Positions 33,601-42,000 of a DNA stretch of 64,000 nt are shown here, piece by piece. The stretch comes from Ketobacter alkanivorans (GTDB lineage Bacteria; Pseudomonadota; Gammaproteobacteria; Pseudomonadales; Ketobacteraceae). The number at the start of each line of letters is the position of its first letter. Position 1 is the stretch's first letter. The DNA is taken from the NCBI RefSeq assembly GCF_002863865.1, contig NZ_CP022684.1:4345990-4409989 (forward strand), given 5' to 3'. The position numbers and the translations under genes were made by a program. A model generated the notes under the pieces. That model did not search any database and had not been told where the DNA came from. It saw only the letters and a program-made list of their open reading frames with translations.

Positions 33601-34655
33601 GGAATGCAGCGCAAACGGCTGATGCACCGTGGTGGCTTATTACTGGCACCTGAATCCAATGATTGCGGTTGCTCGGCGATGAGTTCGCTGTGAATAATCA
33701 GATAGCGTTGATTCAGTTTTGCGTTGGGGTGCTTTTCCAGGGACATCCATTGCCCTGCTTCGCAATGAATGGAGTGGGTTTCCATGTCAATGAGGTGGAG
33801 TTGATACTCAGCCTGTTCAAGATAGCGCTGGGAAAGCTGCTTGCCGCGACCTGGTTCCATGAACTGCCCTGGATGGTGATAATGCTCCAGTTGGCTGAAT
33901 TGCCCTTTGCTGATTGCCTGCAGGCCTAAGGTAGGTTTTTCGAAGTTGAAATCACTAATACGGATTGCGCCGGTGGTGAGATCGTATCGGCTGTTCAGTT
34001 GGTGAACGCATTCTTCATCCTGTGGCCGGCTGCTTTCTTGCTCATAACGCAGTGTTTCTGAGCCGTTTTTGGTGTTGAATACCTTGTTGGTGTCCCCCAG
34101 GATCAGGATCTGCTTCTGATCGGTATTCTGAAAGTGGTAATGCCAGCCTTCTTCTTGCATCAAACGGGTGATGAATGCGTAGTCAGATTCGCCGTATTGA
34201 ACACAATAGTTGCGCTGTGGTGCAGAGCTGGTTTGGTCGCTGAACAGGTCGCCCTGAATACCATGCTCTTTCAGAATCTGAGTAATAATGGCGTTCGGGG
34301 TTTGTTCCTGAAAAATGCGAAAATTGTGTTTTTGGGTACACACCCAAAGAGCGGGCACGACGGTGAGGCGATATTCGCTGTATTCTTTGCCCTGGTTGAG
34401 ATAGCTGGCTTCGCTGACGATACCCCGCAGAAATCGAGGCGCTTTGCCGCCACTTAGATCATGAACTGTCACCAGCACCGAATGATTGAGCAGGTCTTCA
34501 AGTTTGATTTTTTGGCTTTTACTTGCGCAGCAAATGTCATATTGGTACAGGTCACCAATGGCGGACGCTCCTTTCAGGGCCGTCAGGCGGAATGAATCGT
34601 CCATGCCATGAATGGCAATGCTGAAGCGGCTGGAGTTGGCTGGGCTGGTTGTCAT
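30696..34655 (-). CDS. vgrG: T6SS spike protein VgrG with fused C-terminal toxin
   Basis: 1319 residues, about twice a plain VgrG. Residues 1-345 are gp27-like; 360-455 are the gp5/OB-fold (YGRIKAQFYWDREG, WIRVNQPMAG, PRIGQEVIIDFEHGDPDRP); 470-620 are the DUF2345 spike helix (GGGGYHELRLED, IHIKAGSKAIL). A Gly/Ala linker follows to 720, a carboxypeptidase-regulatory-like sandwich at 720-775 (GLVCIDADGSPAANLPYSV), helical pre-toxin to 940, and a hydrophobic segment at 943-972 with a Lys-rich tail. The toxin is at about 1065-1319 with ERFQVRF (R1086, R1090), YWSTS (1125-1129), MMTPEF and GNNQEYLG (1264-1271). The toxin type is not certain; an ART-like fold is a guess. It is transcribed away from tagH. 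Confidence 0.92.
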   Translation of the reverse strand: MTTSPANSSRFSIAIHGMDDSFRLTALKGASAIGDLYQYDICCASKSQKIKLEDLLNHSVLVTVHDLSGGKAPRFLRGIVSEASYLNQGKEYSEYRLTVVPALWVCTQKHNFRIFQEQTPNAIITQILKEHGIQGDLFSDQTSSAPQRNYCVQYGESDYAFITRLMQEEGWHYHFQNTDQKQILILGDTNKVFNTKNGSETLRYEQESSRPQDEECVHQLNSRYDLTTGAIRISDFNFEKPTLGLQAISKGQFSQLEHYHHPGQFMEPGRGKQLSQRYLEQAEYQLHLIDMETHSIHCEAGQWMSLEKHPNAKLNQRYLIIHSELIAEQPQSLDSGASNKPPRCISRLRCIPFTTPFRPYWGHVKPMVSGPHNAIVTGPKGEEIYTDRYGRIKAQFYWDREGQGNENTSCWIRVNQPMAGVQWGGIALPRIGQEVIIDFEHGDPDRPVMTGRVYNGQNLPPYTLPANKTRSALKSLSSPGGGGYHELRLEDKKGSEQIFIRSEKDLDLRILNDLKSHTDNDQHLSVGGQLAEETGKDHHSTIGANQNDDVGQNLSITTGKDLHLKISGAHVIESGNAIHIKAGSKAILQGGTSLSVKAGAGVITLDPSGVAIMGPLVRINEGGGGGSAQAANPTQPGNPAEADNDAPGAKLRAASAASTPLPAAIDFDRAKAQLAALQQADAMQAPFVEECPECALFTQQQGALAAGEPVPEAEEESDTLGLVCIDADGSPAANLPYSVTLADGSTRNGTLNSEGKAQLSGVTPGNATVEYTSDADEAEIQATRKEIAGVLTDIIACEYQEKAAIDAEYAKQGALGQWWEEEKAKARGAGKSVLGLLSFLKEANDLTPLNQFINAHKVAWDSWRNTDDRPYLQRFTDNFTESQFKDTADVLGFDPRSISREDLANAWAMANFVWDDPETQKLLIQFGGDYIAAQHKLEILEFGAGAATEIAIDVVITALTAGAGAALIAGTKLHYLDKFKKLGPLFKKLADIRKKLFKKGKKTGQTGGEIPEQLGKPEAVELKRKRTPDELDSSVNSKRIAPTGLADAGNILKERRKQIASEGYKPKYSDEELAHMAQHSDVGDERFQVRFMDEGYLNDRDTPDQALSGKMGVTMEGATGKGAKYWSTSLDQIEDADTDPKLISKKLGLEYNPDKKYALVIVDTEKSTSLTGVKSVPATFEKVSEFANTELPKDFPKNLTDEMMTPEFQTKYAEQYQTAVDQKYLPDQWSKDTASFEDYLKSTGMPEEERNIMLKRMQMHDKIGNNQEYLGNGLTKDLNPNSANEFGAVETLNFERREVNLKQLQDAGAINIITGLTPL
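31601..31832 (-). repeat. Direct repeat block A, copy 1 (inside vgrG)
   Basis: Partner of 28721-28952. It lies immediately upstream of the variable toxin 1 coding part, so crossing over here swaps toxin and immunity genes without altering the spike. Confidence 0.9.
32097..33187 (-). repeat. Direct repeat block B, copy 1 (inside vgrG)
   Basis: Partner of 28953-30042, covering the DUF2345 end, linker and adaptor. Differences seen are isolated substitutions, one GGTGGT unit in the Gly run and the short deletions in copy 2. In vgrG, blocks A and B are separated by the 264 bp that copy 2 lacks. Confidence 0.9.
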
Positions 34656-34705
34656 AGACTGGCTGGCTTGAGTCGGTTATTGGATTGTTGTTGAATGTTC
34701 ATGTC

Positions 34706-34728
34706 ACCCTATAGAGACTCTTTAGGGT
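34706..34728. promoter_or_regulatory. Dyad between divergent vgrG and tagH
   Basis: ACCCTA-N11-TAGGGT is a 6+6 bp inverted repeat about midway in the 155-bp region between vgrG (minus) and tagH (plus). It could be an operator serving both. No sigma-54-like sequence was found in this gap. Confidence 0.3.
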
Positions 34729-34810
34729 AAAAATTCCAGCCAAACTTCTGCGGGGCGTTTAGACTATGATGAAATATATCGATTCGGTTGAAATTTTAGG
34801 CAGTTAGGCA

Positions 34811-36142
34811 ATGGAATTAGTGATTGAAGTGGTGAGCACGGAAAAGCACCTGATGGGCAGTAGGGCTCGCCACGTGTTCTATCCTGCTGGCGGTGTAATT
34901 GGGCGGTCAGCTGAGTGTGATTGGGTGATTCCTGATCAAACTCGGCATATGTCCGGGCGTCACGCCATTATTTCCTATGAGTCAGGGCAGTTCTTTATTA
35001 CCGATATCAGTACCAATGGCGTGTTTTTGAATGGGGTGGAAGCGCTGGGTAAAAATCGGGCGATGCCGCTGAACGATGCCGACCGTTTGTTGATGGGGCA
35101 GATCCATTTTCAAGTGCAGGTGAACGCGGCGGCAGGCCATGAGCAGCCTGCTGCCGTTGTACAGATACCGCGACCCACGTTGGGAAACCGGCCTGCCATG
35201 AACAGCACCAATAATCCGATGGAGCAGGTAGATCAGTGGGCGGCTGAGCAAGCCAAGGCTACCCCGAAAGCCGAAGGCTGGCATCAGAAATCCCATTCCA
35301 TGCCCGATGATGTAGCACCGCAAAACACCCCCTTTACACCGCCTAAGACTGAATCGGATACCGGCTTGCCGGAGAACTGGTGGGAGGAGCCGGCAGAACC
35401 GGCTGCCACGAAAACCGAGCAGCAAGCAGAACCAGAGGAGCCGTTGCCTGGTAAGGGCGTTATTCCGCCACTGCCTGATTGGGACGAGGGTGCAATGCAC
35501 ACCGCTATTGCACCCATTACCGAGGCGCGCAGAGAGGATCGAGAGGGGCCGCTGCGGGCGTTGGCGGAGGGGCTTGGGGTTCAAATGTCTGAAATTGAGC
35601 AGGCTGGCGGGGTGGATTTCCTGCGTCGTGCCGGTATGCTGCTGCGGCTTTGTATGCGGGGCTTGGTGTCTGCATCCCAGGCTCGAGCCAGTATGAAGAA
35701 TGAGTTTCGGCTCGATATGACCTTGGTCAATATGAAGGACAACAACCCTATCAAGTTGTCCGCCAATGGTGAGCAGGCTATCAAGCATATGCTGGCGGAA
35801 GATCAGGGTTCGTTTCAGCCCATGGATCGAGCCATGCAGGAGTGTTTTGATGACTTTCAGGAGCATCAGCTGGCCATGATGGCGGGCATGCAAGGCGCTT
35901 TTCTGGAGTTGATGGACAGCTTGTCACCCCAGGCATTGGAAAAGCGCTTTGACAAAGGTCGCAGTAGTGGGCTCTCTATTGGCTCAAAAAATGCGCGTTA
36001 TTGGGAAAGTTATCGAGAGCTGCATCGGGATTTGTTGGCCGAGGATGATATCTTTGCCAGTATGTTTGCGGAGCCATTTGCCCGAGCTTACGATGAGCAA
36101 ATGTCCAAACTCAAGAAGACCAGAAATCCAAAGGGGAAGTAA
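34811..36142 (+). CDS. tagH: T6SS FHA-domain protein TagH
   Basis: 443 residues. The N-terminal FHA domain (about 20-105) has GRSAECDWVIPD, SGRHAIISYESG and the TDISTNGVFLNG motif that binds phosphothreonine. A Pro/Glu-rich linker (about 115-240) leads to the C-terminal TagH/type VI FHA domain with LLRLCMRGLVSASQAR and the ending ARAYDEQMSK. It is the expected target of the PpkA kinase and PppA phosphatase in the same operon, which license T6SS assembly post-translationally. First gene of the first T6SS operon. Confidence 0.93.
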   Translation: MELVIEVVSTEKHLMGSRARHVFYPAGGVIGRSAECDWVIPDQTRHMSGRHAIISYESGQFFITDISTNGVFLNGVEALGKNRAMPLNDADRLLMGQIHFQVQVNAAAGHEQPAAVVQIPRPTLGNRPAMNSTNNPMEQVDQWAAEQAKATPKAEGWHQKSHSMPDDVAPQNTPFTPPKTESDTGLPENWWEEPAEPAATKTEQQAEPEEPLPGKGVIPPLPDWDEGAMHTAIAPITEARREDREGPLRALAEGLGVQMSEIEQAGGVDFLRRAGMLLRLCMRGLVSASQARASMKNEFRLDMTLVNMKDNNPIKLSANGEQAIKHMLAEDQGSFQPMDRAMQECFDDFQEHQLAMMAGMQGAFLELMDSLSPQALEKRFDKGRSSGLSIGSKNARYWESYRELHRDLLAEDDIFASMFAEPFARAYDEQMSKLKKTRNPKGK

Positions 36143-36143
36143 G

Positions 36144-36605
36144 ATGAAGTTGGGGTTTAAAGTGATCACATTGCTGCTGGCTGTGTGGCTTGGCGGCTGT
36201 TCATACTTTATGTCCGATCTTACCAAGGTGGATATGCGAATTGTGGCAGGGGGCGATGTAAACCCGGATGATAATGGGCGCCCCTCTCCAGTGGTAGTAC
36301 GGGTTGTGGAATTGAAGTCCCCCGCAGTGTTTGAGAGCTCAGAGTTTTTTGCCTTGTATCAGGATGAGGCGCAGACCCTGGGGAGCGATTTGGTGGCTAC
36401 TGAGGAGTTCGAATTCAAGCCCGGTGATGTCCAGGATATGAAGTTTGCGCTCAAGCCTGAGTCCAATTATGTCGGAATACTGGCGGCCTATCGCCAGCTG
36501 GACAAAGTGAACTGGCGATTGGTGTTGCCTCTTACTCTCAAGGATAAAAATCAGCTTACTGTGCTCCTGAATCGACGGGGAATCGAGCTGGCTACACCTC
36601 GTTGA
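36144..36605 (+). CDS. tssJ: T6SS outer-membrane lipoprotein TssJ
   Basis: 153 residues from ATG 36144, one base after the tagH stop with GGGGAAG upstream. A longer in-frame opening from 35949 lies inside tagH and is rejected. The lipoprotein signal is LLLAVWLGGC with Cys19. The mature domain is a transthyretin-like sandwich (PVVVRVVELKSPAVF, EFEFKPGD, YVGILAAYRQLDKVNWR). TssJ anchors the TssLM membrane complex to the outer membrane. Confidence 0.93.
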   Translation: MKLGFKVITLLLAVWLGGCSYFMSDLTKVDMRIVAGGDVNPDDNGRPSPVVVRVVELKSPAVFESSEFFALYQDEAQTLGSDLVATEEFEFKPGDVQDMKFALKPESNYVGILAAYRQLDKVNWRLVLPLTLKDKNQLTVLLNRRGIELATPR

Positions 36606-36641
36606 TCCGGCAGCATCCTTTGATCTGCACAAAATAGTGTA

Positions 36642-36687
36642 ATTTTCTGCACACAACCGGCAGTTTTTTTGCGGTTGGCCTGTCTCT
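36642..36687 (+). promoter_or_regulatory. Element shared by the tssK and tssA promoters, copy 1
   Basis: ATTTTCTG (36642-36649), then CCGG with a T-run and CGGT, then GTCTCT (36682-36687). The same ordered words recur at 51483-51526 before tssA. Region 36659-36672 doubles as a sigma-54 candidate. Confidence 0.4.
36657..36673 (+). promoter_or_regulatory. Candidate sigma-54 promoter of tssK
   Basis: CCGGCAG-TTTTT-TTGCG has the invariant GG (36659-36660) and GC (36671-36672) at exactly the -24/-12 spacing. It is 53 bp before tssK. A VasH-type sigma-54 activator is encoded at 58474-60159. The operon could thus have a second start point after tssJ. Confidence 0.55.
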
Positions 36688-36724
36688 CTAAGCAATAAAC
36701 CCATGTTTAGGGAGAGTTCGCTCC

Positions 36725-38059
36725 ATGCCGTCGCATGACAAGGTAGTCTGGAGTGAGGGAATGCTTCTGCGCCCTCAGCATTTGCAACAGCACGATCGAT
36801 ATCTGGATCAACAGTTCCGCACCCGTGGCCGGATGCTTGATCCGTTTGGCTGGGGTATCAGTCAGTTACAGGTAGATGAGCAACTATTGCAGCAGGGCGC
36901 TTTTGCTATCAGTCGTGCGGAAGGTGTTTTTCCGGATGGAGGCCTGTTTGCAACCAACAGCCGCGTGCAGCGATTGCTGATGGAGGTGCATCCAGGCAAG
37001 CAGAATGTATTGATTTATCTGGCATTGCCGGTAGTGCTGCTGGGTGCCGACGAAACGGCCCCCGCCCAGGATGATAACAGCCTGACGCGCTGGATCAGCA
37101 GCGAAGAGGACGTCCAGGATAGCAATTTGGGCAGCAGTAAAACGGTTAACATCAGCGTTGCCCAACCGCGCCTTAAGCTTTTGCTGGAAGAGGATCTCAC
37201 CGCTGATTACACCAGCATTCCCATAGCACGAATTAAAGAAAGCTATGTGGATGGTCGTATTGAACTGGATGAACAGTACATCCCACCCTGTTTGAATGTG
37301 ACTGCCTCACAGCGGCTCACGTTCTTCCTTAAGGAAACCCTAAGCCTCTTGTCGCATCGAGCCGAAGCCATTGCGGCTCGGTTGTCTTCCGCATCTGGCC
37401 GTCGCGGCTCCTCAGATATCGCAGATTTTATGTTGCTGCAGTTGGTGAATCGCTACAAAGCGGGGCTGCGTCATTATGAATCCATCCAACAGATACATCC
37501 TGAGACTCTTTATCATCAGCTGGTGATGTTAAATGGAGAGATGGCCACCTTTACTGCTGAGAGCAAATTAGCAGCACAGGACATTCCCTACGATCACAAA
37601 AATCTCACGCACTGTTTCAACTTATTAATGGGTGAGATGCGTCAATCTTTGAGCTTGGTATTCGAACAAACCGCAGTGGCTTTGCCTTTGCAGGAGCGCC
37701 GCTTTGGCGTTCGGGTCGCGCCGATTCAGGATCGGGCATTGCTGGATCAGGCGCAATTTTTCCTGGCAGTGAAAAGCGAATGGAGCCCAGACAGCGTACG
37801 AACGCGCCTGCCCAGCGTAGTCAAAGCTGGAGGAGTAGAGCAGTTGCGTGAGCTGGTAAACCTGCAGTTGCCCGGTATCAGTTTGATACCTCAACCGGTA
37901 GCTCCCAGGCAGGTTCCATATACATCGGGCTGTACTTACTTCCAGTTAGAGAAAACGCCTGAGCACTGGTTACAGTTAAAGAAATCCGGCGGTATTGCGT
38001 TTCATTTTTCTGGTGAAGTCCCTGGTTTGGAATTGGAACTATGGGCTGTAAAGGGCTAA
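36725..38059 (+). CDS. tssK: T6SS baseplate protein TssK
   Basis: 444 residues, typical of TssK. The hallmark N-terminus is VVWSEGMLLRPQHLQQHDRY, then a middle shoulder domain and a C-terminal head (YFQLEKTPEHWLQLKKSGGIAFHF, described in part). TssK trimers link the baseplate (TssEFG) to the TssLM membrane complex. It is preceded by a 119-bp gap with a candidate sigma-54 promoter. Confidence 0.95.
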   Translation: MPSHDKVVWSEGMLLRPQHLQQHDRYLDQQFRTRGRMLDPFGWGISQLQVDEQLLQQGAFAISRAEGVFPDGGLFATNSRVQRLLMEVHPGKQNVLIYLALPVVLLGADETAPAQDDNSLTRWISSEEDVQDSNLGSSKTVNISVAQPRLKLLLEEDLTADYTSIPIARIKESYVDGRIELDEQYIPPCLNVTASQRLTFFLKETLSLLSHRAEAIAARLSSASGRRGSSDIADFMLLQLVNRYKAGLRHYESIQQIHPETLYHQLVMLNGEMATFTAESKLAAQDIPYDHKNLTHCFNLLMGEMRQSLSLVFEQTAVALPLQERRFGVRVAPIQDRALLDQAQFFLAVKSEWSPDSVRTRLPSVVKAGGVEQLRELVNLQLPGISLIPQPVAPRQVPYTSGCTYFQLEKTPEHWLQLKKSGGIAFHFSGEVPGLELELWAVKG

Positions 38060-38098
38060 AAAACACCAAATTAGGGTTAACTAAGGGCAAGACACATC

Positions 38099-39067
38099 AT
38101 GAGTACGGAAGATAAAACCCTGGTACAGATTCGCAATGCCGATGGAGTTAGCCAGGCAGCCCATCCCATCGCGGGTGGCTTTGCGCGCCCCAACCCGGGA
38201 GGGCGCTCCAAACCGCCACCGGTATCACCACAACCGGAGCCTGCACCGTCGCCTTCCTGGCCACCACCATCATCACCGCCGCAAGCAGCGGCAGGTAATA
38301 GTGGCTTCTTTCAGCCTGGATCTCAGGCGGGTGTAATTGCGGGGCAGGGTTGGGGTTATGGTGTTCAGCAAGGGCGAGCGTTGGACAATCCATTGCTGGC
38401 GGCTTCCTCTGGGTTACTTGAGAGAATGGCTCAGCTATCTGCACAGAATGAAGCTCATGATGTGATGTCCTACCGCGATGGCTGCGTGCAGCAATTGCAG
38501 ATATTTGACCAGCAATTGCTGCATAACGACAGCAGTGAAGAAACCCGTTATTACGCCCGTTATGTACTGTGTACAGTCATGGATGAGTTGGTCAATAAAA
38601 CTCATTGGGGCAGTGGCGTATGGAGCAATCAGTCCCTGCTGAGTCAGTTTCATGGGGAAACCGGCGGTGGTGAACGCTTCTTCCAGTTACTTGAGTATCT
38701 GCAACAGTCCCCGGCGAAAAACCTGCATTTGCTGGAGCTGATGTATGTCTGCCTTGGCCTGGGGTTTGAGGGAAAATATCGCCTTGATGCACGAGGTTAT
38801 GCGCAATTGGAAGCGCTGCGTGACAATCTTTTCCACCTGATACGTATGCAAAAAGGAGAGCCAGAACGGGATCTGTCACCCCATTGGCAGCGCGTAACCC
38901 AGCGACGTAACCCTCTGTCCCGCTATCTGCCGTTGTGGGTTGTGGTTGCTGTGGTGGGCGTGTTGATGCTGGGCACCTATTCTGGCTTTTCCTATTTGTT
39001 AAACGAACGCAGCAGCGCGTTGCTCACCGAGCTGGAGCGCCCTCTCAGCGACGACGCAAATCACTGA
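38099..39067 (+). CDS. tssL: T6SS inner-membrane protein TssL (DotU/IcmH)
   Basis: 322 residues. A Pro/Ser-rich cytosolic leader (about 35-75) is followed by the DotU domain (LLERMAQLSAQNE, YVLCTVMDELVNKTHWG, LLELMYVCLGLGFEGKYR) and a single C-terminal membrane helix (about 281-301). No OmpA-like peptidoglycan-binding extension is present, so wall anchoring must come from another protein. It forms the membrane complex with TssM and TssJ. Confidence 0.94.
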   Translation: MSTEDKTLVQIRNADGVSQAAHPIAGGFARPNPGGRSKPPPVSPQPEPAPSPSWPPPSSPPQAAAGNSGFFQPGSQAGVIAGQGWGYGVQQGRALDNPLLAASSGLLERMAQLSAQNEAHDVMSYRDGCVQQLQIFDQQLLHNDSSEETRYYARYVLCTVMDELVNKTHWGSGVWSNQSLLSQFHGETGGGERFFQLLEYLQQSPAKNLHLLELMYVCLGLGFEGKYRLDARGYAQLEALRDNLFHLIRMQKGEPERDLSPHWQRVTQRRNPLSRYLPLWVVVAVVGVLMLGTYSGFSYLLNERSSALLTELERPLSDDANH

Positions 39068-39084
39068 ACAAAGGCTAAAAACGG

Positions 39085-42000
39085 ATGTTAAAACAAAAGT
39101 GGTTTATTACTCTGATTGGCGTAATCGCTCTGTCAATTCTGGTTTGGTTTGGCGGCCCTTATATTGCCATTGCCGATAACAAGTTTCTGGAAAGTGAAGT
39201 GGTGCGTCTGCTGATCATCATGGTGCTGCTGTTGGCGTGGGGCTTGAATAATCTACGTATGACCATGCAGGCCAAAGCGGGTCATGAAAAGCTTGCCAAT
39301 GATTTGCAAGGCGAAAGTGCCAACAAAGATGCCTCCCAAGCCGGCGAAGTGGCGCTGCTCAGTGCCCGTTTCAAGGATGCCATAGAAACATTGCGCAGAA
39401 GCAGTAGTAACAACAGTCGCTACAGTAAAAACTACCTCTACGAACTGCCGTGGTACATCATCATCGGGCCACCGGGTACCGGTAAAACCACTGCGTTGGT
39501 CAATTCGGGATTGGATTTTCCGTTGGAAACTCGATTTGGGCGCGGTGCAATTCAAGGGGTTGGAGGAACGCGAAACTGTGATTGGTGGTTTACAGATCAG
39601 GCGGTATTGATTGATACCGCAGGTCGATACACCACTCAGGATAGCAATGCCAGTGCTGACGCGGCTGCCTGGAAAGGGTTTATCGGCCTGCTGAAAAAAT
39701 ACCGTAAACGCCGCCCAATTAATGGTGTGTTGGTGGCTATCAGTGTTGATGAGTTGGTGAATAAAACCGAATCGGAGCGAGTTGCCAACGTTAACGCGGT
39801 GCGGGCACGTTTGCAGGAGCTTAAAGATCAGCTTGGTGTGAACTTCCCGGTTTATCTGCTGATTACCAAGAGCGACCTGATGCCCGGTTTCAACCAGTAC
39901 TTCGACATGATGGGCAAGGAGGAGCGCAGCCAGGTATGGGGTATGACCTTCCCGGATAAGCTTGAGGCCCATCAAACCTATCATCAGCTGTTTGAAGATG
40001 AGTTTGATCTGGTGGCAAAACGGCTCCACGATGGGGTTTTGGGTAAATTCCATTTTGAGCGAGATGTGCGTCGTCGTGCGGATATTCTTGGGTTTCCTTC
40101 CCGCTTCGAACAGCTGAAAACACATTTTTCTGAGTTTGTCGGACGCACATTCAGCGAGTCCCGTTTTCAGGATCACTATTTGTTGAGGGGCGTATATTTT
40201 ACAAGCGGAACTCAAGAAGGCGCTGGCATGCAGCGCATTATGCAAAATATGGCAGGGCAGATGGGCTTTGCACAGGATGCACTGGTCGGTGGGCCAGCCC
40301 AGGGGAAAAGCTATTTTCTGAATAGCCTGTTTCAGAAAGTGGTGTTTCCTGAGTCTGAGCTGGCAGGAGCCAACCGCCGCTACGAAAGTAAATTACGTTG
40401 GGCCCGTAACCTGGGGTATGGGGCTACTCTGGCCGGTGCTGCCGCGACCACGGTAATGTGGTCCACCAGTTATGGCCTTAACGAATCACGGCTGAATGTG
40501 GTGCAAGAGCACCTGGAGCAATACACCCGACAGCGTGCTCAGTTGCTTGGTAATGAAATGCCTGAACAGGTAGTTCAGACCATGCAACCACTGCTTGCGC
40601 TGCGTGATGTTTATCGCCCCGATAACGACGGTTGGCAAATAGGTGCCGGGTTATATCAGGGCGATGCCTTTGCTGAACAGTCGGAAACTGAATATCAGAT
40701 TGTTTTGAATCAGGAATTCTATAAGTCGTTGCAAAAGCAGTTGGCAAGCCAGATACAGCAGAATCAGGATTTGCCGGAATACCTTCACCATGCTTTGAAA
40801 GCCTATTTAATGCTGAGCCTGCCACTACGGCTGGATAAGGCCTATGTGGAAACCTGGCTGCGGGCAGACTGGCGCAATCGTTATGCCGATCAACCGGAGC
40901 AGCTGGAGGCTTTAAACCTGCATCTTACCCGCTTGTCGGAGATGGATTGGCCAGCGCTTGAGCCAGATGAGCTGTTGGTGGAAAAAAGCAGAAGAGTATT
41001 GCGCCAGGTGCCTTTGGCACAGCAAATTTATGCCTCTTTGCAAGATAAAGCGCGTCAACAGGCACCAATGGATTATCGGTTCGATAGTCAGGTTGGGCAC
41101 GATATTCACTATGTGTTTGAAGGTGAATTTCTGGCGATACCCTGGCTGTATACGGTTGAGGGCTATCACGATTTCTTCAAGCCCCAGCAAGCCAATATCA
41201 TAGAAGATCTGGCCGATGATAGTTGGGTAGTGGGCAGCCGTGGCGAAGACATGAGCGATATGGATCTGGCCAATGTACAGGCAGAGATAGAGAAGCGTTA
41301 CCTGGACGATTACATTGGCTATTGGCGTTCAGCCTTATTCCAATTGCGTTTGCAGAACTCCTTGTCTTTAGATGAGCACGTCCGTTTGCTCAATGAAATG
41401 CTATCCGGCAGCTCACCTCTACGCAGAGTTTTGGATGAAGTGGTCGTGCACACGCAATTATCTAAACCGCTGGTTGATCCGAGCGTAATTGCCGATAACG
41501 TGGCCGGTGCGGGCAAGTTAGCGCGTATGGCCGACCCCAAGGCAGGCAAAATTGGGCGCATCGCCAGCATGGCTGGTCGTAGTCGTTTGATGCAGCTTCC
41601 TGAAAACCCAGCGACCCTCGTAGACAAGCGGTTTGAGCCCTTGCATGATTTGATGTTGGCGCAAAACGGACAAGCAGCACCGTTCGATCGCGTTACCGCG
41701 GCGTTAACCGAGCTGCAATTCTACCTGGAGGGCATCACCAGCTCCGGTTCCACCAGCCAAGGGGCTTTTGATGCAGCGGTTGCGCGTATGAGTAACGGCC
41801 GATCCGACCCGATCGGGCGCTTGAAAGTCGAAGCGCGGCACTTACCGGAACCGGTTAAACAGTGGGTAGAATCACTTACAGATCGTGCGTGGGGGCACAC
41901 CTTGGGAGCGGCTCGCGGCCACATCGCAGCGGAATACGATGTCATGGTCCGGCCTTTCTATAATCGCAGTCTTGCCGGGCGCTATCCATTGGACAAGCGC

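Noticed and set aside
34982..35893. 303-codon minus-strand open frame inside tagH
   Set aside because: Antisense to a clear FHA-domain gene; the translation looks like low-complexity His/Arg/Leu shadow sequence.
39253..40245. 330-codon minus-strand open frame inside tssM
   Set aside because: It is a shadow of the strongly supported TssM frame; no protein family or ribosome site was recognised.
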